A stretch of DNA of 64,000 nt from Zingiber officinale (GCF_018446385.1 NC_056001.1:108230436-108294435), one strand, 5' to 3'. Positions 34,690 to 45,915 are shown, counted from the stretch's first letter. Numbers and translations: made by a program. Notes: generated by a model not told the origin, from the letters alone.

Positions 34690-37035
34690 ATGGAATTCTC
34701 ATCAATAGATGATGCATTTTTATTCTATAACCAATATGCACGCGAATCCGGATTTAGTGCAAGGATAAATAGTAGCAAGAAAAATAAGATAACAAATGAG
34801 GTTGTGTGGAAAACATTTGTATGCTTTAAAGAAGGGCATACGGATGATCAACGGAATAAACAAGCAAAAGGTGATCAACGGACAAGGGAAAGAACACGTG
34901 GTGAAGTTAGAACTGGTTGTAAGTCAAAGATTTCACTTGTCAAGAAACAAACTGGATCTGCATGGGTTGTCACTAATTTCATGGAAGGTCATAATCATCC
35001 ATTATCAACTCCTTCAAATGTGCATTTGCTACGCTCACATCGTCATATTTCAGCAGCAAAAAAAACATTGACTCAACGGTTTTCAGAGGCCAATGTGCCA
35101 ACTTGCCAACAAATGCGATTATTGGAGATAGAATATGGAGGGGCCGAGCAAGTAGGTTGTACAGAAAGAGATATTAGAAATTTTGAGAAAGAGCTAAGGG
35201 ATGAACAAAAGGGTATCGATGCTGAAACACTACTAGAGCTATTTGCATCTGAGAAAGATAAAAATCCAGCTTTTTTCTTTGAATACCAGACTGATTCAGA
35301 TAACAAATTCAGTAGATGTTTTTGGGCTGATCATGTATCAAGAACGACATATAGTGTATTCGGTGATGTGGTTGTATTTGATATAACATATAACACCAAC
35401 AAATATGGGTTGATTTTTGCACCATTTGTAGGAGTGAATCATCATCACCAGACAATTATATTTGGTTGTGGCTTTATAAGTGATGAAAAAACTGAATCTT
35501 TTGTATGGCTGCTTAACAAGTTCATAGAAGTCATGCCTAAAGGTGCACCAAATGTGATTATCACTGATCAGGATCCTGCTATGACAAAAGTCATTGCCCA
35601 AGTTTTCCCTCAAACAGTGCATAGTTATTGTTTGTGGCACATATTGAACAAATTTCCAGAAAAATTGCATCCTTTGACTTTTCGTGACTACTATCAAAGC
35701 ATAAATAATGTTATTAGAAATTCTACAACACCTGATGAATTTGAGCATTCATGGGAAGAGGTTATCAAGTGTGCTAACTTAGAGAAAAATGATTGGTTAT
35801 CTTTGATGTATGAATTGTGACATAAGTGGGTGCCAGAGCCATGTATTTTGTGCTGGAATGTCAAGTAGTCAGAGATCTGAAGGCTCCCATGCATTTTTCA
35901 AGAGATATGTCTCAAATAAAAATTCATTGATGGACTTTATCACCCGTTTCAATAGGGCACTGAGACACCAGAGACACAATGAGTTAGTTGCAGATCATAT
36001 TGATATGAATGAGCATCCTAGGATTAAGACAAACTGGCCAATGGAAACTCAAATGGTTAAGTTGTATACGAAAAAGAAATGGGTGGAGTTTCAAAGTGAA
36101 ATGAGTGAGACTCATGGTTATCATGTTCAACAAGTATCTATGGGAGTTGACTCTGTGGTTTATCATGTGATGAATTTTCAAAGTAGTTCTTCCTCTAAAC
36201 CAAGGGTACTCATGCATGACAAACAGAGGGATAACATATCCTGTAGCTGTAGGAAATTTGAGTTTGATGGCATTCCATGCAAGCATATGTTAGCTTTTTT
36301 TCGTATCAATCAAGTGTTTCATTTGCCTGATAAGTATATACTCAAACGATGGACACGAGATGCAAAGGTTGGAGCAATATATGCTTTGGGGGTGCAAAAT
36401 TTTATTAATGATCCAGATAGGGTTTTAATGTCAAGGCACTCAAGGTTATCTTATAAAGCTTCAGTATTAATTGATGATGCATCTTTGACTGATGAGGGGA
36501 CAAACTTCTTGGATGAGCAATTGGATTGTATTTACAATAAGATTAAAGAGATGAACATTGGTAAAACATGTGACAATAGAGGTCAAAGGAAGAAATATAT
36601 GGATGAGTCCCCTAATATTATTGATCCTTCTTTAGTAAGAACAAAGGGATGTGGGAAGAGATTGAAATCATCAAAGGAGAAGTCAACCTCAAAGTCCCAG
36701 TTATGTCGTGGATGTGGCCATCGAGGTGTGTCGCATGACAAGCGCAATTGTCCTATGTTACAACAAGGGTATGTGTCGATTAATTCTCCATTTGTATGAT
36801 AATATTATTTGCAAATCAATATCTTTTATTAAATGTGTACATTTGACATGGTATTGATTATCAGATCAAATTTGGATAATCATCACAACAGTGATGATGA
36901 CACATATGAAGAAGAATTGGCATCTATAGCAGGCAAGTACTATCAAATTTTTATTTAAAGTTAGTGGTTGATTCATTGAGATATTAAAATTAATAATTGT
37001 ATTTATTATTGTAGGTTCTAACAATATTCGTTAGC
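34690..37035 (+). pseudogene. FAR1/FHY3-type MULE transposase, decayed
   Basis: The first block (34690-35817) has the FAR1 DNA-binding zinc domain (about residues 1-105) and then the MULE catalytic domain, with D at residue 231 ('VVFDITYNTNKYG') and D at residue 293 ('IITDQDPAM'), plus 'HSYCLWHIL'. TGA at 35818 stops it where the family has Arg before HKW. A frameshift follows, and 35860-36770 continues with 'FCAGMSSSQRSEGSHAFFKRY', a SWIM zinc finger ('CSCRKFEFDGIPCKHM') and a zinc knuckle ('CRGCGHRGVSHDKRNC'). Two small 3' exons appear to follow (about 36865-36933 and 37016-37035) and end 'SNNIR' then TAG. Coding seems to extend upstream of 34690 into an earlier exon. The enzyme would cut at MULE ends; this copy is dead. 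Confidence 0.88.
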
Positions 37036-37446
37036 AAATAATTTGATGGGGTAATATTATGTTGGTGATGCAGAAATAACCTTGTGTTGGTGATGCAGAA
37101 ACAGAAACTTTGAGCTGGCTGTTTTGAACTCTGTAATCATTTTTATACCTATTGTGAACTATTGTCATGTTTTTCACATTTGAGTAGGCTATTGTGAACT
37201 CTTTGCAAATTGGGTGTTGATTGTATGAAATTTGGGTGTTCCTATTTTAATTTTTCGCTGGGTCTGTGTTTGTGAAGTTAGGGAAGACAAAACTTATTAG
37301 CAAGCTGACAAAGGTAAGTTTGATAAAAACAAAAACAAGAAAATTTACTTCTTGTTGAGGTATTGCTTTTGACTGTTAATGTGATTCAATTCCCTCTTTT
37401 AGTTGCATGTATATAGTTGTGGTCTTGTATTTTAATTGTTTTATAG
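37036..37446. other. MULE interior, no gene recognised
   Basis: AT-rich. Nothing identifiable apart from probable intron sequence in front of the captured kinase exon. Confidence 0.4.
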
Positions 37447-37545
37447 ACAAAGGGAGTGAATTATCTTCATCGCTGCAACCCTCTGATCGTCCATCGTGAT
37501 TTGAAGTCATCAAATTTGTTGGTGGACAAGAATTGGACTGTCAAG
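37447..37545 (+). pseudogene. Captured exon of a Raf-type MAPKKK (CTR1/EDR1-like) kinase
   Basis: A clean 99-bp exon, 33 codons without a stop, is bounded by 'ttatag' and 'gtaata'. It reads the kinase catalytic loop: '[18 protein letters not shown]' and '[10 protein letters not shown]'. HRDLKSSN carries the catalytic Asp and metal-binding Asn. The wording is typical of plant Raf-like MAPKKKs, which act in ethylene, defence and stress signalling. No neighbouring kinase exon (VAIK lysine, DFG) is seen. I infer that the MULE captured genomic DNA, including splice sites, from a host kinase gene. Confidence 0.8.
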
Positions 37546-38335
37546 GTAATATCAGTATTCCTTAGAAGTATTTGGTCTGTAAATTTTTCTCGCCTTAAGA
37601 TAGAATGCTTTAACATGTCTTATATATTTCATTAAATTAGGATTCCTTTTTCCCCTTTTGAAATATAACAGCGAAGGGGCACATTCTGATGAAGTCATGA
37701 AACTCAAAAGAGTGTTTTTAAGTTGGCATGCTCCTGCTAGATAAATTTGGTTTCTAGTCACTTGATTTCCTTTCATGATGCAATCCTCTCAGGTATGGTT
37801 GTACAAGAACTTTCATTTGCTCCTTTAACTAGAGCTATCTTTTGACTGTTTCATATCGACATATATTGTTGAGGTACTTAAATTTCTATAGCTTGTTATC
37901 TTTACTAAGGTTGGTAGGGTTTATCCTTTTTCTGAAGGCTTAATTTTCTTGTTTTAATTGGTGCCACCTAACTTATCAAATTGATAGTTGATCTGGGAAA
38001 TTAACCCTCTTGTCTACCCAAGCACCAAGTGCATCTAACCCTAATAGATTTGAGAAATTAATCCTCCATAGGGAAATATTAAAGGAGTGTCGGGGATGTT
38101 GATGGTTGAACCTCCATTATTTTTAGCAACCAAAAGGTTGGACGGTCTTATTAGGACTTGCAATCACTAATTTCTAAGTGTTTGTGTTGTTGTTCATTGT
38201 TTTTTTAATTAAATTACAAAGATTTTAATGGCACTGTAGAGTTAGGACTATGTTGTTTAGGGATCTTCCATTTATATATTTTTGAGTTTTGTTATAGGAC
38301 TTTAATTTTTTTTATTTTTTTTGGCAGAAATCACA
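37546..38335. other. MULE interior, intron-like, no gene
   Basis: AT-rich sequence between the kinase exon and a possible second captured exon. The short minus-strand open frame at 37552-37776 has no recognisable features. Confidence 0.4.
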
Positions 38336-38466
38336 GACGACTTTAACACTACTGGGCACACAAAAACTTCTGGGAGGGGAAAAACTATTGATGTCTCTAG
38401 TTCGCGGTCAGCACACAAAAACTTCTGGGAGGGGAAAAACTATTGATGTCTCTAAGAAGCGATGAG
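38336..38466 (+). pseudogene. Possible captured terminal exon, with a 55-bp internal duplication
   Basis: After an acceptor-like 'ttggcag' the frame reads 'ITDDFNTTGHTKTSGRG'. The 44-bp block 38356-38399 is repeated at 38411-38454 (period 55 bp), and the second copy leads to 'VSKKR' and TGA. The duplication shifts the frame. No family is recognised. It could equally be the last exon of the transposase gene. Confidence 0.35.
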
Positions 38467-38888
38467 CTTGGTCTTGATTTATTTTCCATTGGATCTTTAC
38501 TTATATGTCATGTTTGTAGCTATTGTGAAGCTTGTAGCTTCAGACTGATAGTTTTATATTCTCATATTCTGAAACTATATGAGTGCAATGTTTAGATCAG
38601 TTGTTGGTATTATACATGTTGGGTTTCACATCCATTAATTGAAAATTTGAGATGTGGAAAATTACAAGTGCTGGAGTATGTAAAATGTTTCTGGTTTCAG
38701 CTGAATCTTTGTTTATATCAGAAACTATGTCCAATTATTGTATGTTTGTTATCAATATATATTATAGAAAGGTTAAAAGCTAGTCCTGCAAATAGTTGAT
38801 GAGTTTTATTCATTTATTTGCAAAAATGGATTAAATGTGCACTCAGCACTCAATGATAAATCAATGCACAGCTTGTATGTGTTAATAC

Positions 38889-39226
38889 GGATCGGTCAAC
38901 AGACCGATCCAGTAATACTTTGGCTATCTGGATCGGTCTGTCGACCGATCCAGTGATACCTTAGTTATCTGATCGGTCTCGTGACCGATCAGTAACCACA
39001 CAGTAGCTCTCTGTGGGTTATCTGATCGGTCTGGTGACCGATCAGTAAGAAGCGATAGAAGCGATGTGATTCAGAGAAATAGGGGGATCGGTCTGTGGAC
39101 CGATCCACCTATAGGCTGATCGGTCCACAGACCGATCAACATCATCGAAGCGATTTGATTCAGAGAAATAGGGGGATCGGTCCACAGACCGATCAGCATC
39201 ATCCCAGACCGATCTCCTGATCGGTC
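38889..39226. repeat. Array of eight GATCGGTC/GACCGATC palindromes
   Basis: Perfect 8- to 9-bp arms around 4-bp loops at 38889-38910, 38930-38951, 38971-38990, 39024-39043, 39085-39106, 39118-39137, 39175-39194 and 39207-39226. Seven have GATCGGTC first. The last is inside out, with GACCGATC first. Loops differ (aaca, tgtc, tcgt, tggt, tgtg, caca, caca, tcct). A ~90-bp unit containing 'gattcagagaaataggggg' is also duplicated (39069 and 39157). It directly precedes the right TIR. Confidence 0.9.
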
Positions 39227-39229
39227 CAG

Positions 39230-39787
39230 ATCACAGAGAGTAATACAAGATGATTTAGCCTTACAGAGAGGGGTTGGTGGTCGCGCACAGGGGCAGGAGA
39301 TAGAAGCTTCGTGGTCGCGCGAGGTTGTGAGGTGCACGATCTGGAAGCTTCGTGCCCTAGCTTCGCTTCAGAGGGTTGTTGAGAGAGATCGCGCGAGGCG
39401 GCGAGGGGCACGATCTGGGCGCTTCGAGGAGTTGCGGCCGAGGGGAGGTGAGCAGCGCGAGGAAGGAAGCCAACGAACAACAAAAGTCAATCTGGAAGCT
39501 TCGTGCCGAGAGAGATCGTGCGAGGCGGTGAGGGGCACGATCACGAAGCTTCGGAGGAGTTGCGACCAAGGGGAGGTGAGCAGCGCGAGGAGGAAGGAAG
39601 CCAACGAAAAGAAAAGTCGCGCGCCTTGCCCTATATTCGACCCTTCTGTCTTATGCGAGGAGGCTTGTGCGAAGAGAAGCTTCACGTGGACTTTTGCTTT
39701 TGTTAATAAGGTTGATTTTCCACGTCTGCAGCGCCAGATCGTCGCGTCGCGCACAAACACGTTTTTTAAGTCCCGCAGGCTAACAGT
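39230..39787 (-). repeat. MULE right terminal inverted repeat
   Basis: 558 bp, the inverted partner of 31925-34225. The long open frames across it on both strands are not genes. Confidence 0.88.
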
Positions 39788-40098
39788 AAAAGCAGATGGC
39801 TTGAACTTGGATTGGCAAAGGACAAATCGAGCCCAACAAACTTTAGTTACTTGAGAAAGCGTGCAGTTGCGTCGTGGGCTGGGCTGCCATCTTTCCTCAT
39901 CTCTGATCTCCGCTTCACTCCCACGCCTGTGGCCGAAGCTCTCGCCGCCGTCGCAATTCTTTCATCAAACATCCTGCGCAGCCCGTTGATACTTTGCCCG
40001 TCATTCCGTTCGGCGGCTCTGGAAGAGGACCGGTATCCCTTTGTGTGGCGTCCGTCCCTCCCCCTAACTATAATGTCGTCTCTTCTTCGGTAAGCCAC

Positions 40099-41088
40099 AT
40101 GGAGGACCAAGCTGTGTGGTACCTCACGCAGAGAGAGGAGGCGGCTGAGATAGACGAGATCCTCATGGAACCGCTTGCATTCAGCGTCGATCAGTTGATG
40201 GTACGAAACGTCCCGCTTTTTCCTGCTCTCCCTTTCTTTTCAAACCTCCTTTGTTGAGCGTGGCCACAGCGATAGCAGAGGTAATTTTGATTCGTTAGTC
40301 CTCCTTCAGTTTTTCTTTTGTTGTTTAGGGTTTCCTGTATCTAGTTTGATTCCCGTGTTCCATGATTAAGATAGCGTGATTTTTTTTTTTATTGAAGTGC
40401 CTGTGCTATTTACGTTGATAAAATTATTCTTATTTATGTCTATGCATTAGATCTTCGCTGCTTAAAACTCTTTTATTTTAATAGGAATAATTTACCTTCA
40501 TTTTGCCAAATAACATTAATACCTTCATATTTTATGGCCCTGCGTGATACATTATTCATTTTGTGCTATTTCAATACTTAAATTTTGTTTAATAACTTAC
40601 CTTGTCTAAGCTTCAATAGGAATATCATTCACCCCTTAAATGTTATGAGCTTCATTTTCTATGTTTTTTTTTTATAACCTGACTTGATCTATCATCAATT
40701 GTTATACATATATTTTATAATTCTTAACTTATTGTAACTCTTAGTCTCCAAATCTTTATCTTCTTAAAGGGTGCTTATTAAATAGTTTCTAAAAATATTT
40801 TTAACTTATTGAATTCTTTGTCTCCAAGTCTTAATCTTCTTAAAGGGTGTTTATTAATTTTGATCACGTGTGAATGAATTACATCATGGTCCATCATTCT
40901 GTACCTTATTGTTTATAATTCCTGGTTATTATAGAATAAGGGCGAAACAAAATGCTTATGAAGCTAAATGCTGTTGTAGGTATATAAATCAAGTGAATAT
41001 AGTCGCATTCTTGTTATATGTGGTCCAGGAAATAATGGTGGTGATGGCCTAGTAACTGCTTGTCACTTGCATCATTTTGGATATCAAC
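40099..41088 (+). pseudogene. PPOX-type gene, 5' part (NAD(P)HX epimerase domain exons)
   Basis: Exon 1 (40099-40200) reads 'YLTQREEAAEIDEIL' and 'AFSVDQLM' and ends at a clean donor. Exon 2 ends at 40280 ('LSVATAIAE', donor gtaatt), but its start has lost a clear acceptor. Exon 3 starts at 40980 ('[20 protein letters not shown]', then '[16 protein letters not shown]') and is cut at about 41088 by viral DNA. This is the YjeF_N domain of the plant bifunctional protein that joins NAD(P)H-hydrate epimerase to pyridoxine/pyridoxamine 5'-phosphate oxidase (vitamin B6 salvage, plastid). Open GC-rich sequence before 40099 is in frame and could hold a transit peptide. The MULE ends only about 0.3 kb upstream. 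Confidence 0.85.
40282..40979 (+). other. Intron 2 of the PPOX-type gene
   Basis: AT-rich, no coding signal. It contains a duplicated ~60-bp stretch ('cttcttaaagggtg' and 'ttaacttattg' words at about 40725-40790 and 40800-40855). Confidence 0.6.
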
Positions 41089-41090
41089 AC

Positions 41091-42385
41091 CCTACAAAAA
41101 TAACCCCAGAAATAGTGGCAGCTGGTCAGGAATTGGAGGAAAACTGAGAGCTAGAGTATCCGCAATTAGCAAGATTCTCAGAACAAGTATACTCCTCTTC
41201 AACCATTTCACCATATCGACCCCCAGAAGAACAAAGATCAGATTTGAAGGATATAGAGGGAATGGAAAATTTAAATCGAAAGACTATTCTGAGCAGTGGA
41301 ACCTACCCTCAGCCTTCCACCAAACAGGTGTAATGTTTTTAATTCCCACTGAACTTGGAAGGTTTGATGAAGTCTTTATGAGATGAGAATCAATTACAAA
41401 AAATCTGGTTTCTCTCCAAGGATTTACTGATGCAACTAGTAAGGCTGAATTTATAGAAAACCTATTAGAAGAGGCAGAAAAGTTGGCCTGGATTCAATGG
41501 AGAATGTCTTACCCAAACGAATACTAGGAATTATTAAATAATGCTGATGGATTTGCGGGAACTCAAAAGATACTTTCTCAAATTAGAACGGTTTTTATGC
41601 TTGAAGACCCATACCAGGGATCCACAGTTGTCCAAGAAGAAGCATACAAAGATTTGGAACATTTGTCCTGTAACAACTTAAGGGATATTCTTCAATTTCT
41701 AAATGATTACTGGCAACTGGCATCAAAGACAGGGTGATTATTTACAAATCCAGAATTATCTGAAAAACTTTGGGCAAAAATGCTTGGTGATTTGGGAAGA
41801 AGAATCAAAACTACCTTTGAAAGTAATTATCAAGGAAACACTATCGGGGTTATTCCAAGAATCTTATTTGCTTACAGATATCTAGAAAATAAATGCAAGG
41901 ATGCAACATTTAAAAGGGTCCCGAAAGACTTGTCTTTCTGCAGTAAGATTCCTATCCCAGGATATTATAAGGCACCAGAAAAGAAATATGGTGTACGAAA
42001 GTCCAGGACCTATAAAGGAAAATCACATTCATCACATGCCAGGATAGAGAAAAAGAAGCACCTCGTAAGAAACAAGAAATGCAAATGCTTTCTTTGTAGA
42101 GAAGAAGGGCATTTTGCTAGAGACTGTCCTAATGAAAAAAGGAATGTTAAAAGGGTTGCAATGTTTGAGCAACTCAACCTCCTTGAAGACTGTGAGATAG
42201 TATCAGTAGAAAAACAAAGCGATGCCATCTACAGTATTTCTGAAGGAGAAGGTATGGAAGAATTACAATATAACATGAATACAATACTAATGGAAAATAT
42301 ATTTATGCTGCGAGAGGAAGGAAGATCATGGTGGATTGGACCTAGCTCGGGGTACAGAGCACAAGTACAAGTATCCCAAAATTAG
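41091..42385 (+). pseudogene. EPRV left arm: coat-protein region of ORF3
   Basis: The plus-strand viral sequence resembles the right arm's coat region. The zinc knuckle 'CFLCREEGHFARDC' is at about 42086-42127, followed by an acidic stretch ending at TAG near 42385. Breaks include a ~60-bp deletion near 41228 relative to the right arm, a TGA near 41384, a TAG near 41527 and frame changes around 41700-41780. It keeps a 24-bp segment near 41410-41434 that the right arm has lost. In the virus this part encodes the structural protein. This copy is non-functional. Confidence 0.88.
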
Positions 42386-43540
42386 TTTGAATGCAAACAT
42401 TTATGGGAAATTAATGAAGAAGTCCCTTGGGATTACTCCACCTGCCAATGTTGCAAAAGGGAAACACAAAGAAGGCATAGAAGGCACTGTTCGATATGCA
42501 AAATAACGGCCTGTGGAATGTGCAACATTTACTATTTCGACAAACGTACTTCCATGACACAAACTACACCCATAAGGTACAATCCCAAAGATTTGCTTAA
42601 AGAACAACAAGATTATATTACTTTTTGTGAAGCAGAAATCAAAAGACTTCAAGCAGAACTAGAAACCCAGCAAGTCAGAGATAATGAAGAAAAACAAATC
42701 CGGGAGTAGGCAATACAACTGGCTGAAGAAAATTTAAAACTCAAGCATGAAATTAAGGAGTGGGAGCACAAGTACAAAAGAATTGAAGAAGAAGCCATGA
42801 ATCTGGACAAAATGATATTTGAGAAAGAGGATTTAAGAAAGGAAATCCAAAAATTAAAGGAAGGCTCGGCTTATCAAAAGGGGAAGCAAATAGAAGATAA
42901 TGAAGATGAGGAAGGAATAAATATGCCCCTTATTGATGAAACTCAAAAGGTCCTCGCACTGCCATCCCCCGAGGTAACTCCCTCAAGAAAAGCTAAGAAC
43001 ATGTTGTATAATTTAAAGGTTCTCCTTTTCAAGTAAATGCTATATTAGACACAGGAGCGGCGACGTGTTGCGTAGACCAGAATTTAGTCCCAAGCACAGC
43101 ACTTGAAGAAAATCCATTTCTTGTACATTTTAGCTGGATTACTTTAAAAACTACGACAAGGGAAAAGCTGAAAGGAGGAAGAATGATAATTGGGGAAAAC
43201 ATTTTCAGGATCCCTTACACATATGCATTCCCCATGAAATTAGGGGAAAATATCTAAATGATCCTCGGTTGCAACTTCATAAGGGCAATGCAGGGAGGAG
43301 TCAGAATAGAAGGAAACACGGTAACTTTCTACAAAAATTTAACAACAATAAATACTCTCCCATTTGTATCTGTTGCCTCAATGGAAGAACTAGAATTAGA
43401 AGAAGAGGATTATATCCAAATTCAGCAGCTTAAATACTATTCCGCGGGAGAAACACGAAAGTATTTTAAAGACAAATTTACAGGTATTCTATCAGAACTT
43501 CAAGCTCAAGGATATATTGGTGAAGACCCTTAAAACATTG
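42386..43540 (+). pseudogene. EPRV left arm: Cys-rich and coiled-coil linker, aspartic protease, start of RT
   Basis: A Cys-rich cluster (about 42440-42530: 'CQCCKRE', 'HCSICKIT') is followed by a coiled coil (42560-42900). An aspartic-protease active-site motif LDTGAAT lies at about 43043. A ~23-bp deletion at about 43020 (relative to the right arm) shifts the frame just before the protease. The next block (43258-43533) has 'ILGCNFIRAMQGGVRIEG' and leads to RT. Stops at 42383, 42706 and 43254 break the chain. Confidence 0.85.
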
Positions 43541-44520
43541 GGGTAAAAACCAGGTGGTATGCCAATTGGACATTAAAAATCCAGATTTTACGATTGAAGA
43601 CAGACCATTAAAGCACCTTACTCCTCAAATGAAATAATCATTTTCTAAGCATGTCAAGGCGCTGCTGGACATCGGAGTTATATAAGGCCAAGCAAAAGTA
43701 GACACCGAACCACGACGATTATTGTTAATTCCGGAACGACTATTGATCCAAAAATAGGGCAGAAAGTTAAAGGTAAAGAACGAATGGTGTTTAACTACAG
43801 ACGTCTGAATGATATCACCAACAAGGATCAATATAGCTTACCTGACATCAATACTATCCTTAAAAAGGTAAGCAGCTGTAATATTTATTCAAAGTTTGAT
43901 TTAAAATCAGGATTTCATCAAGTCGCCATTCACCTTGAGTCAATAGAATGGACCGCCTTCTGGGTCCAGGACGGACTATATGAATGGCTTGTTATACCAA
44001 TTAGCAGATTCTCTGTCAAGACTAATCTCTGTTATTATCCTGACAGGATAGAAGGAAGAGAAAATGGACCAACTACATATGATTGCAGGAGCTCTCCTAG
44101 AGCTCAGGGAAAGGCCCAACTTGAAGGCCGAAGCCCAGCTCCAAAAGATGATACTCAAGACCTTGTCAAGCTATATAGAGTTAAAGTTGAAGAAATCAGC
44201 GAAAAAACCAAGATTGGACTCAGGTTTGATATCCTCCATGAAGTAGAGAGGTTGCTGGGCCAAATCCAAAACGAAGCAGCCCCGCAGGCTATTAAGTCAC
44301 TACAACAATACAAGGAAATACATTCCATCAAGCTTCAAGAGTATAAGCCACGAAGTACAAGATGAAATTGGTATGGAGACTGGCTGCCAATTGTACAACA
44401 AGACAATCAACTAGAACAAGCCCTCTGGCTTGTGAAGGATACGGCACAAAGGACTCCGTCGTTTAGCATCTAAAGCGGGCATGGTGGACCCAAAAATCCA
44501 AAAAGAGATTTTCTTTGGAT
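43541..44520 (+). pseudogene. EPRV left arm: RT fragment with catalytic core deleted, ORF3 tail
   Basis: The N-terminal RT region is present ('FNYRRLNDIT', 'YSKFDLKSGFHQVAIH', about 43784-43945). At about 43996 the sequence jumps to the ORF3 C-terminal tail, skipping about 880 bp that correspond to 45076-45955 in the right arm. The skipped part holds the RT YIDD motif and RNase H. Short matching bases (cca/att) at the junction suggest a microhomology deletion. The tail runs to 44365. The last ~100 bp form the inner end of the inverted repeat. Confidence 0.88.
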
Positions 44521-44548
44521 GACCTGTCCAATCTAAATCTAACTCTGT
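44521..44548. other. Spacer at the centre of the viral inverted repeat
   Basis: 28 bp between arms ending TTTCTTTGGAT and beginning ATCCAAAGAAA. The flanking ~95 bp on each side pair with only a few mismatches (for example gggc/gtcc, cggc/tgtc). Confidence 0.9.
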
Positions 44549-44718
44549 ATCCAAAGAAAATCTCTTTTTGGATTTTTGGGTCCACCATGTCCGCTTTAGA
44601 TGCTAAACGACGGAGTCCTTTGTGTCGTATCCTTCACAAGCCAGAGGGTCTGTTCTAGTTGATTGTCTTGTTGTTGTACAACTGGCAGCCAGTCTCCATA
44701 CCAATTTCGTCTTGTACT

Positions 44719-45915
44719 TCATCGCTTATACTCTTGAAGCTTGATGGAATGTATTTCCCTATATTGTTGTAGTGACTTAATAGCCTGCTGGGCTGCTTCG
44801 TTTTGGATTTGGCCCAGCAGCCTCTCTGCTTTATGGAGGATATCAAGCCTGAGTCCAATCTTGGTTCTTTCGTTGATTTCTTCAACTTTAACTCTGTATA
44901 GCTTGATAAGGTCATGAGTATAATCTTTTGGAGGTGGGCTTCCCCCTTCAAATTGGGCCTTTCCCTGAGCTCTAGGAGGGCTCCTGCAATCATATGTAGC
45001 TGGTTCATTTTTTTCTTCCTTCCATCCTGTCAGGATAATAACAGAGATTAGTCTTGACAGAGAATCTGCTAATTGGTTACATTTGCCCTCTATGTGCTCA
45101 AAGATGACTTCTGGTCCACTTCCTGTAATATAATCCACGAAGGCCATCCATCTCACCCTAGAGGGTTTATTTTGGGCTGATTTGTTGAAGAAGCTTATTA
45201 TTGCTTGGCAATCAGTCCGAATAATTATTTCCTTTTTATCCAAATAATAGATCTTCAAACTATCCATTGTCTTCATGACAGCGTGTATTTCTGCATCAAT
45301 TGTGGATTTAATTGGGCAAAATCGTCCACTGGCATAGGCGCATACCTTTTCTGTGGATTTTGGGTCGTTTTTCCTGGCCTTCCATTTACAGATCCCGCCC
45401 CATCCACTAATGCATCCGTCAACTTCTAGGATAATAAAACTTCCTGGGGGTGGTATTTCAAGATCTGGTAGTTGCCGTACTTTGTCTTTGATTGCTTTTA
45501 CCAGCTCCCAGTCTTGCTGATTCATTTTTCTTTCGCCTGTGCTGCTTGTTTTGGCGTATAAGGGGCTTAGCAATTTTCCCAAATTCGGGATATAATTTCT
45601 GGCATAGTTAAGAATACCCAGCCATGATCTTAATCCTCTTTTTGTAGTCAAGTCTTCCTCGTTGAACTGAATGATTTTCTTGATTATCTGGGGTTGCAAT
45701 TTGATTCTTCTGTTTCCCATGATTGCCCCAAGAAATTCAATTTCTCTTACTGCGATCTTCATTTTTATCGAACTTAGGACAAGCCCATTCTTTTTGCATA
45801 TATCCAGCATAATTCGTAGATGTTTCTCATGAGCCGCTTCACTTTCTGAGAATACTAAAATATCGTCAATATATACAGCAATGAACTGTTCTGTACCTTT
45901 GAAGCAGTTGTCCAT
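44719..45915 (-). pseudogene. EPRV right arm: RT palm, RNase H and ORF3 C-terminus
   Basis: A 398-codon uninterrupted block, one of the two longest viral frames left. Residues 15-20 are YIDDIL, the RT polymerase motif. RNase H follows with 'LEVDGCISGWGG', 'TIDAEIHAVMKTM', 'IIRTDCQAI' and 'NQLADSLSR', giving the D, E, D, D set. A charged tail continues to the stop. In the virus these enzymes turn pregenomic RNA into DNA. The upstream RT half is in other frames (break near 45930-45960), so no complete polymerase is encoded. Confidence 0.92.

Larger units (their letters stand above)
31925..39787 (+). mobile_element. Mutator-like element (MULE) with ~550-bp TIRs, carrying host exons
   Basis: The left TIR (31925-32250 plus 34003-34225, interrupted) is the inverted copy of the right TIR (39230-39787) with high identity. 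Outer tips are ACTGTTAGCCTGCGGG and its reverse. The TIRs contain an internal duplication of a ~130-bp GC-rich module ('cttccttcctcgcgctgctc', 'cacgaagcttccagatcg'). Inside are a FAR1-type MULE transposase, a kinase exon and a possible second captured exon. A 9-bp target duplication is not visible: the left side abuts the (TA)n element and the right side reads 'aaaagcagatgg'. Confidence 0.85.

Noticed and set aside
38889-39226. Regularly spaced short palindromes resembling a CRISPR array
   Set aside because: Plant nuclear DNA, spacers are partly repeated, no cas genes, and the repeats are perfect palindromes with variable loops.
39327-39854. 175-codon plus-strand open frame and several minus-strand frames
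   Set aside because: They lie in the GC-rich MULE TIR, recur inverted at 31.95-32.3 kb, and have no family features.
45205-45429. Plus-strand open frames within 45-51 kb
   Set aside because: Antisense shadows of the minus-strand viral genes.
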